A DNA stretch of 64,000 nucleotides, taken from contig NZ_CP154853.1 of the NCBI RefSeq assembly GCF_047302405.1, forward strand, positions 4,278,001 through 4,342,000, written 5' to 3'. Under the pieces are notes generated by a model. The model made no database searches and was not told the DNA's origin. It saw only the letters and a program-made list of their open reading frames with translations. The position numbers and the translations under genes are program-made. This stretch comes from Alkalihalobacillus sp047302405 (GTDB taxonomy: Bacteria; Bacillota; Bacilli; Bacillales; Bacillaceae_D). Shown here in pieces: positions 24,892-33,964 of the stretch (the first letter of the stretch is position 1; every line of letters begins with the position of its first letter).

Positions 24892-26103
24892 GTGCGAACG
24901 ATCTTTGAGCAGGCAAGTGGAATCGAGCAGAAGCTTGTGCGGTGGCGGCGTCATTTTCATCAATTTCCGGAGTTGAGTTTTCAAGAATTCAAGACAGCTG
25001 AATTTATCGCTACGACCCTCTCTTCTATCCCGGGAATCAAAGTAGAGACGGGGATTGGCCTTGAAACGAGTGTAATCGGAACGCTGTCTTGTGGTGATGG
25101 TGCTACTATTGCTTTACGTGCTGATATTGATGCTCTTCCGATTAAAGAAGAAACAGCGGTTGACTATCGTTCTAAGCGGGATGGAGTGATGCATGCGTGC
25201 GGTCACGATGCGCACACAGCGATTCTGTTAGGAACAGCTCAATTATTAGCCGACTTAGCGGGGGACGGGAAATGGAACGGGACGATTAAGTTTGTTTTTC
25301 AGCCAGCAGAGGAGACACCTGATCAGAAAGGGTTATCTGGATCCCCTTATTTAATAAGAGCAGGAGCCTATGAGGGGGTTGATGCGGCATTAGCTCTGCA
25401 TATGTGTCCTTGGCTGCAGGTAGGAGAAATGCAAGTGCATGATGGCTACAGTATGGCCAATGTCGATGAATTTGAAGCGCAAATCATCGCCACAGGTGGT
25501 CATGGTGGTTATCCGGAAAAGGCTACGGACCCGACATGGATGCTAGGGTTATTATTGCAGTCACTGCACGGCATTGTCGCACGTAAAATATCAGCATTGG
25601 ATGAAGCCGTGATTAGTATTGGAGAAATAAAAGCAGGCTCAGCAACGAATATTATTCCTTCTGAAGTATTGTTGAGGGGAACAATCCGAAGCTATAAACC
25701 AAAAATTCGTGATTTATTAGAAAGGGAGCTTAAGAAAGCCTTTGCGATTTTAGAGCCGTTAGGAGGGCAGTATCAATTGAAGGTTACCCGAGGGGAGCCT
25801 GCTTTATATAATAGCTCCCTTCTCAATCAACTATTTACTGCAGCAGCTAAAAAAATGAGGCCGACGATAAAAATCGTTGATGAGAAGTTTGGTATGGGTG
25901 GTGAGGATTTTGGTTATGTCACCCAAAAGGTACCCGGTGCGATGTTTTTCCTTGGATGTGCGACAGATGATGGAATCCAAAGAGATTTACACACACCGAT
26001 CTTTGATCTCGACGAAAGAGTACTAGTAGTAGGAACGGCGATGATGACTCAGGTAACATTAGATTATTTCAGCGATTTTTATGAGGCAGTCGATCAAAAT
26101 TAG
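24892..26103 (+). CDS. M20-family amidohydrolase / N-acyl amino acid deacetylase
   Basis: A 403-aa metallohydrolase of the M20D (hippurate hydrolase/amidohydrolase) group. Metal-site residues are in MHACGHDAHTA (Cys103, His105) and QPAEE (140-141), with the dimerisation-domain GGHGGYPE and the late GEDFGYV, all intact. The GTG start follows GGAGAGGAG. Such enzymes remove acetyl or other acyl groups from amino acids. In this operon the likely substrate is N-acetyl-2,4-diaminobutyrate, the step done in Halomonas by DoeB, a protein of the unrelated AstE/AspA family. Confidence 0.85.
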   Translation: MRTIFEQASGIEQKLVRWRRHFHQFPELSFQEFKTAEFIATTLSSIPGIKVETGIGLETSVIGTLSCGDGATIALRADIDALPIKEETAVDYRSKRDGVMHACGHDAHTAILLGTAQLLADLAGDGKWNGTIKFVFQPAEETPDQKGLSGSPYLIRAGAYEGVDAALALHMCPWLQVGEMQVHDGYSMANVDEFEAQIIATGGHGGYPEKATDPTWMLGLLLQSLHGIVARKISALDEAVISIGEIKAGSATNIIPSEVLLRGTIRSYKPKIRDLLERELKKAFAILEPLGGQYQLKVTRGEPALYNSSLLNQLFTAAAKKMRPTIKIVDEKFGMGGEDFGYVTQKVPGAMFFLGCATDDGIQRDLHTPIFDLDERVLVVGTAMMTQVTLDYFSDFYEAVDQN

Positions 26104-26120
26104 TGGGAGGTGCAAGTTAG

Positions 26121-27179
26121 ATGGTGCATAAGTTAGCCTTTATTGGATTTGGGGTAGTAGGGCAAGGGTTAGCAGAAATTTTACGAGATAAAAAAGAAAT
26201 ATTATTAAAACAAGAGCAGTTCAACGCTAGGCTAGTAGCCATTTCTGATTTTAAAAAGGGAGCACTCTACCATCCAGAAGGTCTAGATATAAAGAAGGTA
26301 CTTGAGGTTGTCGAACAAACAGGCTCTCTTGACGCCTATCCTGAAACAACTGGATTAATACGTGGATGGGATAGTTTGAAGACAATTAAAGAATCGAATG
26401 CCGATACGATTATTGAAGTTTCTTATACAAATGTAGAAACTGGTCAACCAGCTATCTCCCATTGTGAAGCGGCTTTTGAAAGTGGGAAAAACGTTGTGAT
26501 GACCAATAAAGGACCTGTTGCCTTAGCTTATCAAGAGCTAACGGCTTTAGCGGAAAAACATAGAGTGCAATGGGGATTTGAAGGAACAGTTTTGAGTGGA
26601 ACGCCTGCCCTTAGGATGCCGGAGATGACATTGGCTGGAAACGAGATAACGGAGATCCGTGGCATTTTAAATGGAACGACAAATTTTATTTTAACGCAAA
26701 TGGAGCACAAGGGCATGTCATACGAAGATGCCCTTGTCCAAGCGCAGCAATTAGGTTATGCGGAGGCTGATCCGACGAGTGATGTGGAAGGATATGATGC
26801 CCGATATAAGATCGTGATTTTAGCAAATCATGTTATGAATACTCCGTTAACCGTAGCGGATGTAAGCTGCAATGGGATTACAGAAATTACGCCTGAAATG
26901 ATTGAAGAAGCAAAACAAGAAGGAAAGCGCTGGAAGCTGATTGCAACAGTAAAAAAGGAAAAGGGGGCTGTTGTAGCTAAAGTAGGACCAGAAAAAGTAT
27001 TGCTTTCAGATCCGTTAGCAGCGATAAATGGTGCTGTTAATGCGATAGCTTATCAATGTGATTTGCTCGGTACAGTGACATTAAGCGGTGCGGGGGCAGG
27101 GAAAGTAGAAACGGGATTTTCCTTGTTAATTGATCTCATTCATATCGAACGTCAGCGTCAAAAGGTAGGGATTCTATAA
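26121..27179 (+). CDS. homoserine dehydrogenase-like NAD(P)-dependent oxidoreductase (no ACT domain)
   Basis: A 352-aa protein with an N-terminal nucleotide-binding motif (FIGFGVVGQGLAE) and the homoserine dehydrogenase catalytic region (GTVLSGTPALR, ILNGTTNFILTQM, AEADPTSDVEGYDARYK). The C-terminal ACT regulatory domain of biosynthetic enzymes is missing, consistent with a catabolic or unregulated role. Homoserine dehydrogenase interconverts homoserine and aspartate semialdehyde. Set between a PLP C4 enzyme and an aldehyde dehydrogenase, it may oxidise homoserine to aspartate semialdehyde. The start follows GGGAGGTG. Confidence 0.85.
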   Translation: MVHKLAFIGFGVVGQGLAEILRDKKEILLKQEQFNARLVAISDFKKGALYHPEGLDIKKVLEVVEQTGSLDAYPETTGLIRGWDSLKTIKESNADTIIEVSYTNVETGQPAISHCEAAFESGKNVVMTNKGPVALAYQELTALAEKHRVQWGFEGTVLSGTPALRMPEMTLAGNEITEIRGILNGTTNFILTQMEHKGMSYEDALVQAQQLGYAEADPTSDVEGYDARYKIVILANHVMNTPLTVADVSCNGITEITPEMIEEAKQEGKRWKLIATVKKEKGAVVAKVGPEKVLLSDPLAAINGAVNAIAYQCDLLGTVTLSGAGAGKVETGFSLLIDLIHIERQRQKVGIL

Positions 27180-27195
27180 GAGGGGAGGATATTGT

Positions 27196-28632
27196 ATGAA
27201 ACTTAAACTAATGAATCAAAAGATGTTTTTAGCTGGAAAATGGGTCACGAGAGAGCAGCAAATTGAAGTGCGAAACCCTGAAGATAATACGATCATAGAA
27301 ACGGTTCCAGCTGCATCGGTAGAAGATATGATTTTTTGTATAGAAGAGGCAAAGGAAGGAGCTAAGCTTGCGGCTAAATTGCCAATTCATAAACGGATGG
27401 ACATCATTCGAAAAGCGGCTCTTTATGTGGAGGATCATTTTTCGAAATTTGCGATAACGATTGCTAATGAAGGCTGTAAAACGATTAAAGAAGCAAAAAA
27501 AGAAGTAACAAGAGCCATTGAAACGTTACGGATTAGTGCAGAAGAGGCGAGGAGGATTGAAGGGAAAACGATTAATTTTGATCAAATGCCGGGAAGTGAA
27601 ACAAGGCATGGATACTATTATCGTTGTCCGATTGGTATTATCGGAGCGATTACACCCTTTAATGACCCACTTAACTTAGTCGCACACAAAGTCGGTCCTG
27701 CGATTGCATCAGGGAATGCGATTATCGTTAAACCAGCAACTGAAACGCCTTTAAGTGCATTGCTTTTAGCAGAGGCGTTTGAATATGCTGGTCTTCCCGA
27801 AAAAATTCTTTCTGTTGTGAGCGGGTATGGTCGTGAAATTGGTGATATTTTAATCACAGATCCAAGTGTCAGAATGATCAGCTTTACAGGTGGCCGTGAA
27901 GTAGGAGAAGCGATTACACGAAAAGCCGGATTGAAAAAAATAAGTATGGAACTCGGATCCAATTCACCGGTTATTGTATTAAAGGACGCCAATTTAGGAA
28001 AGGCGGTTGATTCCACCGTCTCAGGTGCCTTTTGGGCAGCGGGTCAAAATTGCTTAAGTGTTCAACGGATTTATGTGGAAGCCGAAATTTATGAGCAATT
28101 TGAAGAAAAATTTGTGGAGAAAACAAAACATGTTAGGGTGGGTCCTAAATTAAAGGAACAAACAGACATAGGACCGCTTATTAATGAAAAAGAAGCGATT
28201 CGTGTTGAGCGACTTATCAAAGATGCTACAACTCGAGGAGCGATTATAAAAGCGGGTGGTAAAAGAGTAGGAAATTTTGTTGAGCCAACCGTCTTAACGA
28301 ATGTAAACCGGCTTGACCCGATCGCTCAAGAAGAAATCTTCGGCCCCGTTGTCATGTTATTTCCTGTCGGTAGCTTAGATGTGGCCATTGCAGAAGCGAA
28401 TGCGGTTGACTATGGATTACAAGCAGGTATTTTTACTAATAATTTAAAAGCGGCACAAAAAGCGATTTTTGAATTAGAAGTTGGGGCGGTAATGGTCAAT
28501 GATAGTAGTGACTATCGAATTGACGCGATGCCGTTTGGAGGAGTGAAAGGCTCTGGTCTAGGTCGAGAAGGGATCGCGTTTGCAATAGAGGAGATGACTG
28601 AGCAGAAGGTCGTTTGTTATTTGGATGATTAG
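27196..28632 (+). CDS. NAD(P)-dependent aldehyde dehydrogenase
   Basis: A 478-aa ALDH-superfamily enzyme. The catalytic Cys286 (AAGQNCLS), general base Glu252 (MELGSNSP), Asn156 (TPFNDP) and late EEIFGPV motif are all present. It is the last gene of the operon, 16 bases behind the homoserine-dehydrogenase-like gene, with GGGGAGG before the start. In Halomonas the ALDH DoeC oxidises aspartate semialdehyde to aspartate at the end of ectoine degradation, and the same role is inferred here. A terminator follows. Confidence 0.87.
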   Translation: MKLKLMNQKMFLAGKWVTREQQIEVRNPEDNTIIETVPAASVEDMIFCIEEAKEGAKLAAKLPIHKRMDIIRKAALYVEDHFSKFAITIANEGCKTIKEAKKEVTRAIETLRISAEEARRIEGKTINFDQMPGSETRHGYYYRCPIGIIGAITPFNDPLNLVAHKVGPAIASGNAIIVKPATETPLSALLLAEAFEYAGLPEKILSVVSGYGREIGDILITDPSVRMISFTGGREVGEAITRKAGLKKISMELGSNSPVIVLKDANLGKAVDSTVSGAFWAAGQNCLSVQRIYVEAEIYEQFEEKFVEKTKHVRVGPKLKEQTDIGPLINEKEAIRVERLIKDATTRGAIIKAGGKRVGNFVEPTVLTNVNRLDPIAQEEIFGPVVMLFPVGSLDVAIAEANAVDYGLQAGIFTNNLKAAQKAIFELEVGAVMVNDSSDYRIDAMPFGGVKGSGLGREGIAFAIEEMTEQKVVCYLDD

Positions 28633-28673
28633 AATGATATGGATGCTCTATGTTATAGACAATTCAAGAAATT

Positions 28674-28716
28674 AAAAAAAGGTGAGAGGTGATTAAAAAC
28701 TTTTCACCTTTTTTTG
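28674..28716 (+). terminator. terminator of the ectoine-type catabolic operon
   Basis: AAAAAAGGTGA and TTCACCTTTTTTT form an A/T-rich stem around the GAGGTGATTAAAAACT region, ending in a run of seven T's. Confidence 0.75.
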
Positions 28717-28913
28717 TTGTATTACGAAGGGGGATTGTTAGATAATTGGGTGTGCTCCCATATAGGATTGCTTCTTCTGGGCTTTCTTAGCTCATATATA
28801 GGGCAGTTTATACGATACATATTCAATAATTGATTGGGAGTCTTATGCTTTAACCAATCAACTAAGTCTATTAAAAAAGTGTACGAAGGTTATGACAGAA
28901 AGGAGGAGCTTGC

Positions 28914-30095
28914 TTGTCTATAGCACAGAACAACTCACCAAATCTTCGTTTAATTATGCTAGTCGTCATGGTCTTTGTTGCTGGTTTTGTTCAGGGAATG
29001 CTCTTACCTCTACTTGCCATTTTACTTGAACAAGCAGGGTATTCTTCAGCAATGAATGGGATGAATGCTGTCGCTCTCTATATAGGAATTCTACTTGCTT
29101 CCCCTTTTATTGAGCACCCTGTTCGTAAATATGGTTATAAACCGGTTATATCAATCGGAATGATCGTTATTATTGCGACATTGTTGTTATTTCCATTATG
29201 GCAAAGTTTTTGGTTTTGGTTTGTACTCCGTTTAATTATCGGTGTGGCAGATAATATGGTTCATTTCTCGACACAAGTTTGGATTACATCAACAAGTTCA
29301 AAGGCAGTCCGCGGACGGAATATTGCCATTTACGGTTTGGCATTTAGTGCCGGCTTTGCGGGAGGTCCTCTGATGACTAATTTGCTATCTGTAGATGAAC
29401 GATTGCCCTTTGTTATTGCCGCTCTATTTTGTGCTGTTATTTGGCTTATTTTGTTAAAAATTCGAAATGAGTGGCCTGATAATACAGTTGAGACGATTCA
29501 ACAGTCAGGGACACTTGGACGCTATTGGCTGGTCGTCAAATATGGTTGGTTTGCTTTTTTACCTCCTCTGGCTTTTGGTTTTATGGAGGCCACCATACAT
29601 GGTAGTTATCCAATCTATGCTTTGCGTATCGGGATTGATGTCGAGTGGCTTTCTTTTATACTACCGGCCTTTGTTATCGGAGGAGTTATTACCCAAATTC
29701 CGCTCGGTATCCTAAGTGACCGAGTAGGACGTAAAAAAGTGCTACTTATTCTCGCTATTCTTGGATCCGTAATTTTTCTAACGCTTCCACAATATGAGCA
29801 ACATATTCCTTTACTAATAGCCGCTTTTTTAGTCTCAGGTGGATTACTTGGCTCTTTTTATTCTCTCGGTCTGATGTATTTGGCTGATTTATTGCCCAAA
29901 CAATTATTGCCTACGGGGAATGTATTAATCGCGATTTCATTTAGCATAGGCAGCATGCTTGGTCCTTTGATAGGAGGAGTGTTAATCGATTGGATGGGAG
30001 AAGGAAGTTTATACTACGCGATTGGGTGTTTATTGCTCATCCTCATCATCGCTGGTGTTATCTTTCGTCCAACTTTTCACCACGAAGAAACTTAA
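28914..30095 (+). CDS. major facilitator superfamily transporter
   Basis: A 393-aa, 12-helix MFS carrier. The motif A variant between TM8 and TM9 reads GILSDRVGRKKVLL, and GPLIGG lies near TM11. The TTG start is chosen because AAAGGAGGAG lies just upstream and no ATG is nearby. It follows the catabolic operon after a terminator and about 280 bases of spacer, so it has its own promoter. It could import the operon's substrate or export a product, but MFS proteins cannot be assigned by sequence alone. Ectoine importers are more often TRAP, ABC or BCCT systems. Confidence 0.85.
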   Translation: MSIAQNNSPNLRLIMLVVMVFVAGFVQGMLLPLLAILLEQAGYSSAMNGMNAVALYIGILLASPFIEHPVRKYGYKPVISIGMIVIIATLLLFPLWQSFWFWFVLRLIIGVADNMVHFSTQVWITSTSSKAVRGRNIAIYGLAFSAGFAGGPLMTNLLSVDERLPFVIAALFCAVIWLILLKIRNEWPDNTVETIQQSGTLGRYWLVVKYGWFAFLPPLAFGFMEATIHGSYPIYALRIGIDVEWLSFILPAFVIGGVITQIPLGILSDRVGRKKVLLILAILGSVIFLTLPQYEQHIPLLIAAFLVSGGLLGSFYSLGLMYLADLLPKQLLPTGNVLIAISFSIGSMLGPLIGGVLIDWMGEGSLYYAIGCLLLILIIAGVIFRPTFHHEET

Positions 30096-30167
30096 ATCTT
30101 TTTACATAAGAGCTGTGAATTCAGTAAATAATTTTAAATTTTATAGGTTTATCTAATCGGCACTCAT

Positions 30168-30234
30168 TATGTAAAAAGATGTTTTTCTTTCGTGTAGGCA
30201 TTGATCTTCTGTTCTGGAAGATACAACGGGGTTG
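30168..30234. repeat. 67-bp dispersed direct repeat, copy 1
   Basis: Identical over 67 bases to 48188-48254, running from TATGTAAAAAGATG to ACAACGGGGTTG. It contains a small dyad, ATCTTC-N6-GGAAGAT. In both places it ends shortly before a gene for a membrane protein (here a broken one). Confidence 0.95.
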
Positions 30235-30579
30235 GATAACATCACCAATCAAAAAGTACGGAAAACAAATGGAACAGTAATTAGCTAAATAATACTAGGT
30301 ATTTTATCATTCATTATTCCGTATGTTGGCATAGTGATTGGAATTCTCGCGATTATATTAGCTACATTTGATTTTAAAAAAATTAATATTAGTCAAGATG
30401 ATGGAAAAAGAATGGCTGTTGCTGGTCTGATTTGTGGAATCATTACAACGGCCATCTATATCATATACTTCTTTTTTGTCGTGCTTTTAAGGGTAATGTT
30501 TATGTGGGATTTTATATGCAATAACCAAAGCCTTAACTTTTGTCGATGGAGCCAGAAGATGGCTTTTTTATTGATTTGA
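30235..30579 (+). pseudogene. DUF4190-like small membrane protein, inactivated
   Basis: One frame reads TNGTVIS, then an in-frame TAA (30286-30288), then IILGILSFIIPYVGIVIGIL, a charged segment with GKRMAVAGLICGII, and a second helix. This is the two-helix DUF4190 pattern. No start or ribosome-binding site is present, the stop falls where a leucine codon (TTA) is expected, and the C-terminus after the second helix does not look native. It is probably a decayed gene. Confidence 0.6.
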
Positions 30580-30805
30580 CTTGTTTAGAGAAATATCGAC
30601 AAACTTCAACTGAGACTTTCGAATTAAATTCTTAAAATTCTGAATAATTTTATTTACAACCGAGCTTGAAATTTTTAATATGAAGTTATTATCCTTTTTA
30701 TTTATTTATATTGGTGGATAATTCCTTTTTGTGTGTCGTTAATAGTTATGTCATACAAAAACAAATTTTGAATTAGGGTAATAAAAAATGGAAAAGGGTG
30801 ATGGG

Positions 30806-33676
30806 ATGAAGAGGTGGATTAGTTTAATTGGCATATTATCTTTACTGTTCATTGTACCGACAGCAATTGAAGCAAATGAGGATGACTTAATTGAAGTCGA
30901 AGCACCACCAGAGGATATAAGTATAGGGACGAGAGGGCCGACTAAGGAGATTAATTATGTTGATGAAAGTATTGAAGAAAAATCGGATTTTATTAGTCTT
31001 TTTACCACGGAATATGCGAGCGAAATTTTAGTAAAAAGATTATGGGTCGCTGTGCAAATTGATCATCAAAATCGAGTAACAAAAGTAATTAACCCCTCAA
31101 ATGATGGTGAGGCACCAGATTGGGAGGATGAACAGTACCTTGATATTCCTGAAGGAGGTTATATTTTATTAGCTCATGATGACTCTTGGGCGAATAAAGA
31201 TTTCCGGAAGTTTTTAGCGACGAATTTTAAGCTTGGAGATGTCATTAAGTTGAGGAGAAATGATGAAGTCATACCTGTTACTGATCTAATGACAGGACAA
31301 GGGCCGCTTGCAGGTGTTATTTTAATTAACCAAGCGATCTACACAGAGACAAATGCAGGCACAATGATTTCAGGCTCTATTCGAAACTTTGACGAAGATT
31401 ATTCCTACCGTCTTGATGTGAATGGGGTCGAAGTACCTTTGTCAGCCAATGGTGAATTTAGTTACGACTATTTGTTAGATTCGAAGGTGAATTATATAGA
31501 CGTGTCTATTTATAAAGAGGGAGAACTTAATGATACCCAATCATTAGTTGTTTTTTATAAGGATGAGCAAACTTTGGACAAGCACGTCTTTCTATGGGTC
31601 GAACAAGGTCCAAATGCAAGGAGATTCCAAACTTCTGAAAGTATTTATCAAATGCTCGTACAAGCAAAAGAGGCTGGTGTTACAGCGGTTGCCTTAGATG
31701 TAAAAGGTGTAGAAGGTTTTGCTGCCTATCAAAAAAATGATTTAACAAATCGCCCTTATGTGAGTGAAATGACGGCCTCCGCTAGGGCGGGGGCTAATCC
31801 AGAATTAGATCTTTTGGAGGAATTTATTAAGCATGGTCATGAGCTTGGATTAGAAATTCATGCCGCTTTAAATGTATTTGCAGAAGGATCGATTGCTCAT
31901 AATGAATTTGCTGTTTTAGATAATCACTTGGAATGGGAAGAAGAGGTTTATCGATATGAAGATGGAGGGGAAATTTTAAGATTAAGGGAGAGTCAGTATG
32001 GAGAAAGTGGAGCATTAGTGGCCTTTGTTAATCCGGCTAATCCAGAAGTTCGTGATTACCAATTGAAATCTTTCGAAGAAGTAATTAAAAATTATGATGT
32101 GGACGGAGTTTTATTAGATCGTGGGCGTTATGATAACTATTTTGCCGATTTTAGCGAAATTTCGAAACAGCAATTTGAACAGTTTTTGAATGAGAGGGGC
32201 AAGAGTTTAACAAATTGGCCCGCAGATGTATTTACTTATGATGGTTCAAACCGTGTGGATGGGTCTTTAATTAATGAATGGTATACGTACCGTTCAAGTG
32301 TGATTAAAAGCTTTACTGAAGAAGTACGAAATCTGGTTGATTCTTACAATGAACAAGAAGATAGAAATATTGCTTTGTCTGCTTATGTAGGCTCGTGGTA
32401 CGAATCCTATTATTTAAATGGAGTGAACTGGGCCAGTCCAAATTTTGAATATGACGAGCGTTTAGAATTTCCACAATCAAGTCTTTACACGGATGACTAT
32501 TACCAAACAGGATATACAGACAACTTAGATTTCTTAATGATTGGCACGTATCAAAGAACCGCTAATGAAGTAAAAAGGTACATTACGTTAGGAAATGTTT
32601 TAACCAACGGAGAAATACCACTTTATGCGGGAATGGCACTTGTCAATGTTCAAGATCCACCCTTACAAAGGGAAGTATTCCAAGCGGGGTTAAATAATAC
32701 GAATGGGCTTATGCTTTTTGATTATTCACAAGCTAATTTTGATGTCATTAAAGCATCAATTGCCGATGTTGAGTATGTAAAAAACTATGAACTTGGCATC
32801 AGTAATCCACAAAATAATGAGCAATCGATCGTTGGTGATTTTCTTAATGTGAATCGAAATGATAATAACTTGAATGTTTATTCGAGTCAATTTGGACCGT
32901 CGACTGGAACGAATACATGGGGAGTAGAGGCGGTTGTGGATGAAACAGGAACTGTTGTTGAAATGGTTAATCAACAGCAGGCGTTAAATTGGAGTTGGGT
33001 AAATGTTCAAGATAATAATCGTTTAATTCCAGAGGGTGGTTTTGTTATATCTGCACTTGATGGTTCGGGTTTGAGGGAAAAAAGACAGCTAGTTGCTCAC
33101 ACATATAACCTTGGTGATGAGGTGAGAGCCGCCTTATACAGAGGATTTCTTGATTATGATGGCAAGGAATTCAATGTCGGTCCTGTTGAATTTAAAGGGA
33201 ATATCGATGTAGTCGGTCCAGGAGTAGCAAATGTGAGCATAAATGATATACTAGTAGACTTAGAAAATAGTGGTGATTTCTCAATAGAGATTCCGATTAC
33301 TGAAGGAGAGAATAGAGTCACCGTTCAAGTGATGGTTGATGAATATCAAACTCATTATACAGAGCTTATGATGATAGGTGTAAAGGTTGATTATTTTGTA
33401 CAAATTGATGAAATACAAGCAATGGTACAGGAGTTTGTTAAGCATCCTCCAGGTATTAGAAATTCGTTAATCACACACTTAGATAATACGAAAAAGCATT
33501 TTAAAAAGATGGAGGAGCATGCCGAAAAAGGAGATGATTCGAGGGCTCAGGCAGAAAAAGAAAGAGCATTTGCTGCCTTGTCGCGATTTGAAGACCATAT
33601 TAATCGTCATAAAGGAAAGCATATTAATGAAGAGCATGCAGAGCAACTATTAACTGCTGCTAATGAGTTAAGGTGA
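30806..33676 (+). CDS. secreted glycoside hydrolase-like protein (GHL10/DUF187 type) with C-terminal FIMAH-like domain
   Basis: A 956-aa exported protein. A signal peptide (MKRWISLIGILSLLF...) is followed by N-terminal beta domains, then a TIM-barrel from about residue 250 to 660 of the GHL10 family. It includes VDGVLLDRGRYDNYFADFS (likely catalytic acid in LLDR), NWPADVF, YVGSWYESYY and DYYQTGYTDNLDFLMIGTY. Later beta domains precede a terminal helical segment of about 90 residues (IDEIQAMVQEFV...ALSRFEDHINRHKG) typical of FIMAH domains of alkaliphile exoenzymes. The overall charge is acidic. The ATG at 30806 is chosen for its AAGGG site and signal peptide. A cytosolic paralogue of the barrel is encoded at 42447. 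Confidence 0.8.
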   Translation: MKRWISLIGILSLLFIVPTAIEANEDDLIEVEAPPEDISIGTRGPTKEINYVDESIEEKSDFISLFTTEYASEILVKRLWVAVQIDHQNRVTKVINPSNDGEAPDWEDEQYLDIPEGGYILLAHDDSWANKDFRKFLATNFKLGDVIKLRRNDEVIPVTDLMTGQGPLAGVILINQAIYTETNAGTMISGSIRNFDEDYSYRLDVNGVEVPLSANGEFSYDYLLDSKVNYIDVSIYKEGELNDTQSLVVFYKDEQTLDKHVFLWVEQGPNARRFQTSESIYQMLVQAKEAGVTAVALDVKGVEGFAAYQKNDLTNRPYVSEMTASARAGANPELDLLEEFIKHGHELGLEIHAALNVFAEGSIAHNEFAVLDNHLEWEEEVYRYEDGGEILRLRESQYGESGALVAFVNPANPEVRDYQLKSFEEVIKNYDVDGVLLDRGRYDNYFADFSEISKQQFEQFLNERGKSLTNWPADVFTYDGSNRVDGSLINEWYTYRSSVIKSFTEEVRNLVDSYNEQEDRNIALSAYVGSWYESYYLNGVNWASPNFEYDERLEFPQSSLYTDDYYQTGYTDNLDFLMIGTYQRTANEVKRYITLGNVLTNGEIPLYAGMALVNVQDPPLQREVFQAGLNNTNGLMLFDYSQANFDVIKASIADVEYVKNYELGISNPQNNEQSIVGDFLNVNRNDNNLNVYSSQFGPSTGTNTWGVEAVVDETGTVVEMVNQQQALNWSWVNVQDNNRLIPEGGFVISALDGSGLREKRQLVAHTYNLGDEVRAALYRGFLDYDGKEFNVGPVEFKGNIDVVGPGVANVSINDILVDLENSGDFSIEIPITEGENRVTVQVMVDEYQTHYTELMMIGVKVDYFVQIDEIQAMVQEFVKHPPGIRNSLITHLDNTKKHFKKMEEHAEKGDDSRAQAEKERAFAALSRFEDHINRHKGKHINEEHAEQLLTAANELR

Positions 33677-33759
33677 GGAAGATTTAAATGGTAGGCTCGA
33701 GTCCGTTTTTTGTCCTCAAATAAATGGTTCAGTAAGTGAGAATGTTAATAGATTTTTTA

Positions 33760-33794
33760 AACTGGCTCTCTATTTAGAAAAGAGCCAGTTTTTT
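33760..33794 (+). terminator. terminator of the secreted glycosidase gene
   Basis: AACTGGCTCT and AGAGCCAGTT form a perfect 10-bp stem with an 11-base loop and a TTTT tail. Confidence 0.88.
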
Positions 33795-33964
33795 ATTTAA
33801 AATATCTGAATATTTTTAAAAAATAGTTTACAAAAAGTTGAGGTGAATTTATAATTGGAGGTATAATCCAAAATAATATTTAAAAAAGAAGGAAATATCC
33901 ACTTTATTTAATGAATATGTGCAAGCCTCTTCATAGATAACTTTTTACAAGCGAGGTGTTTATT

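Larger units (their letters stand above)
30096..30805. other. 710-base region with a gene remnant and a 67-bp dispersed repeat
   Basis: It holds the 67-bp repeat (30168-30234) and the DUF4190-like remnant (30235-30579). The rest, up to the secreted glycosidase gene, is AT-rich; no clear promoter or RNA gene was identified. Confidence 0.5.
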
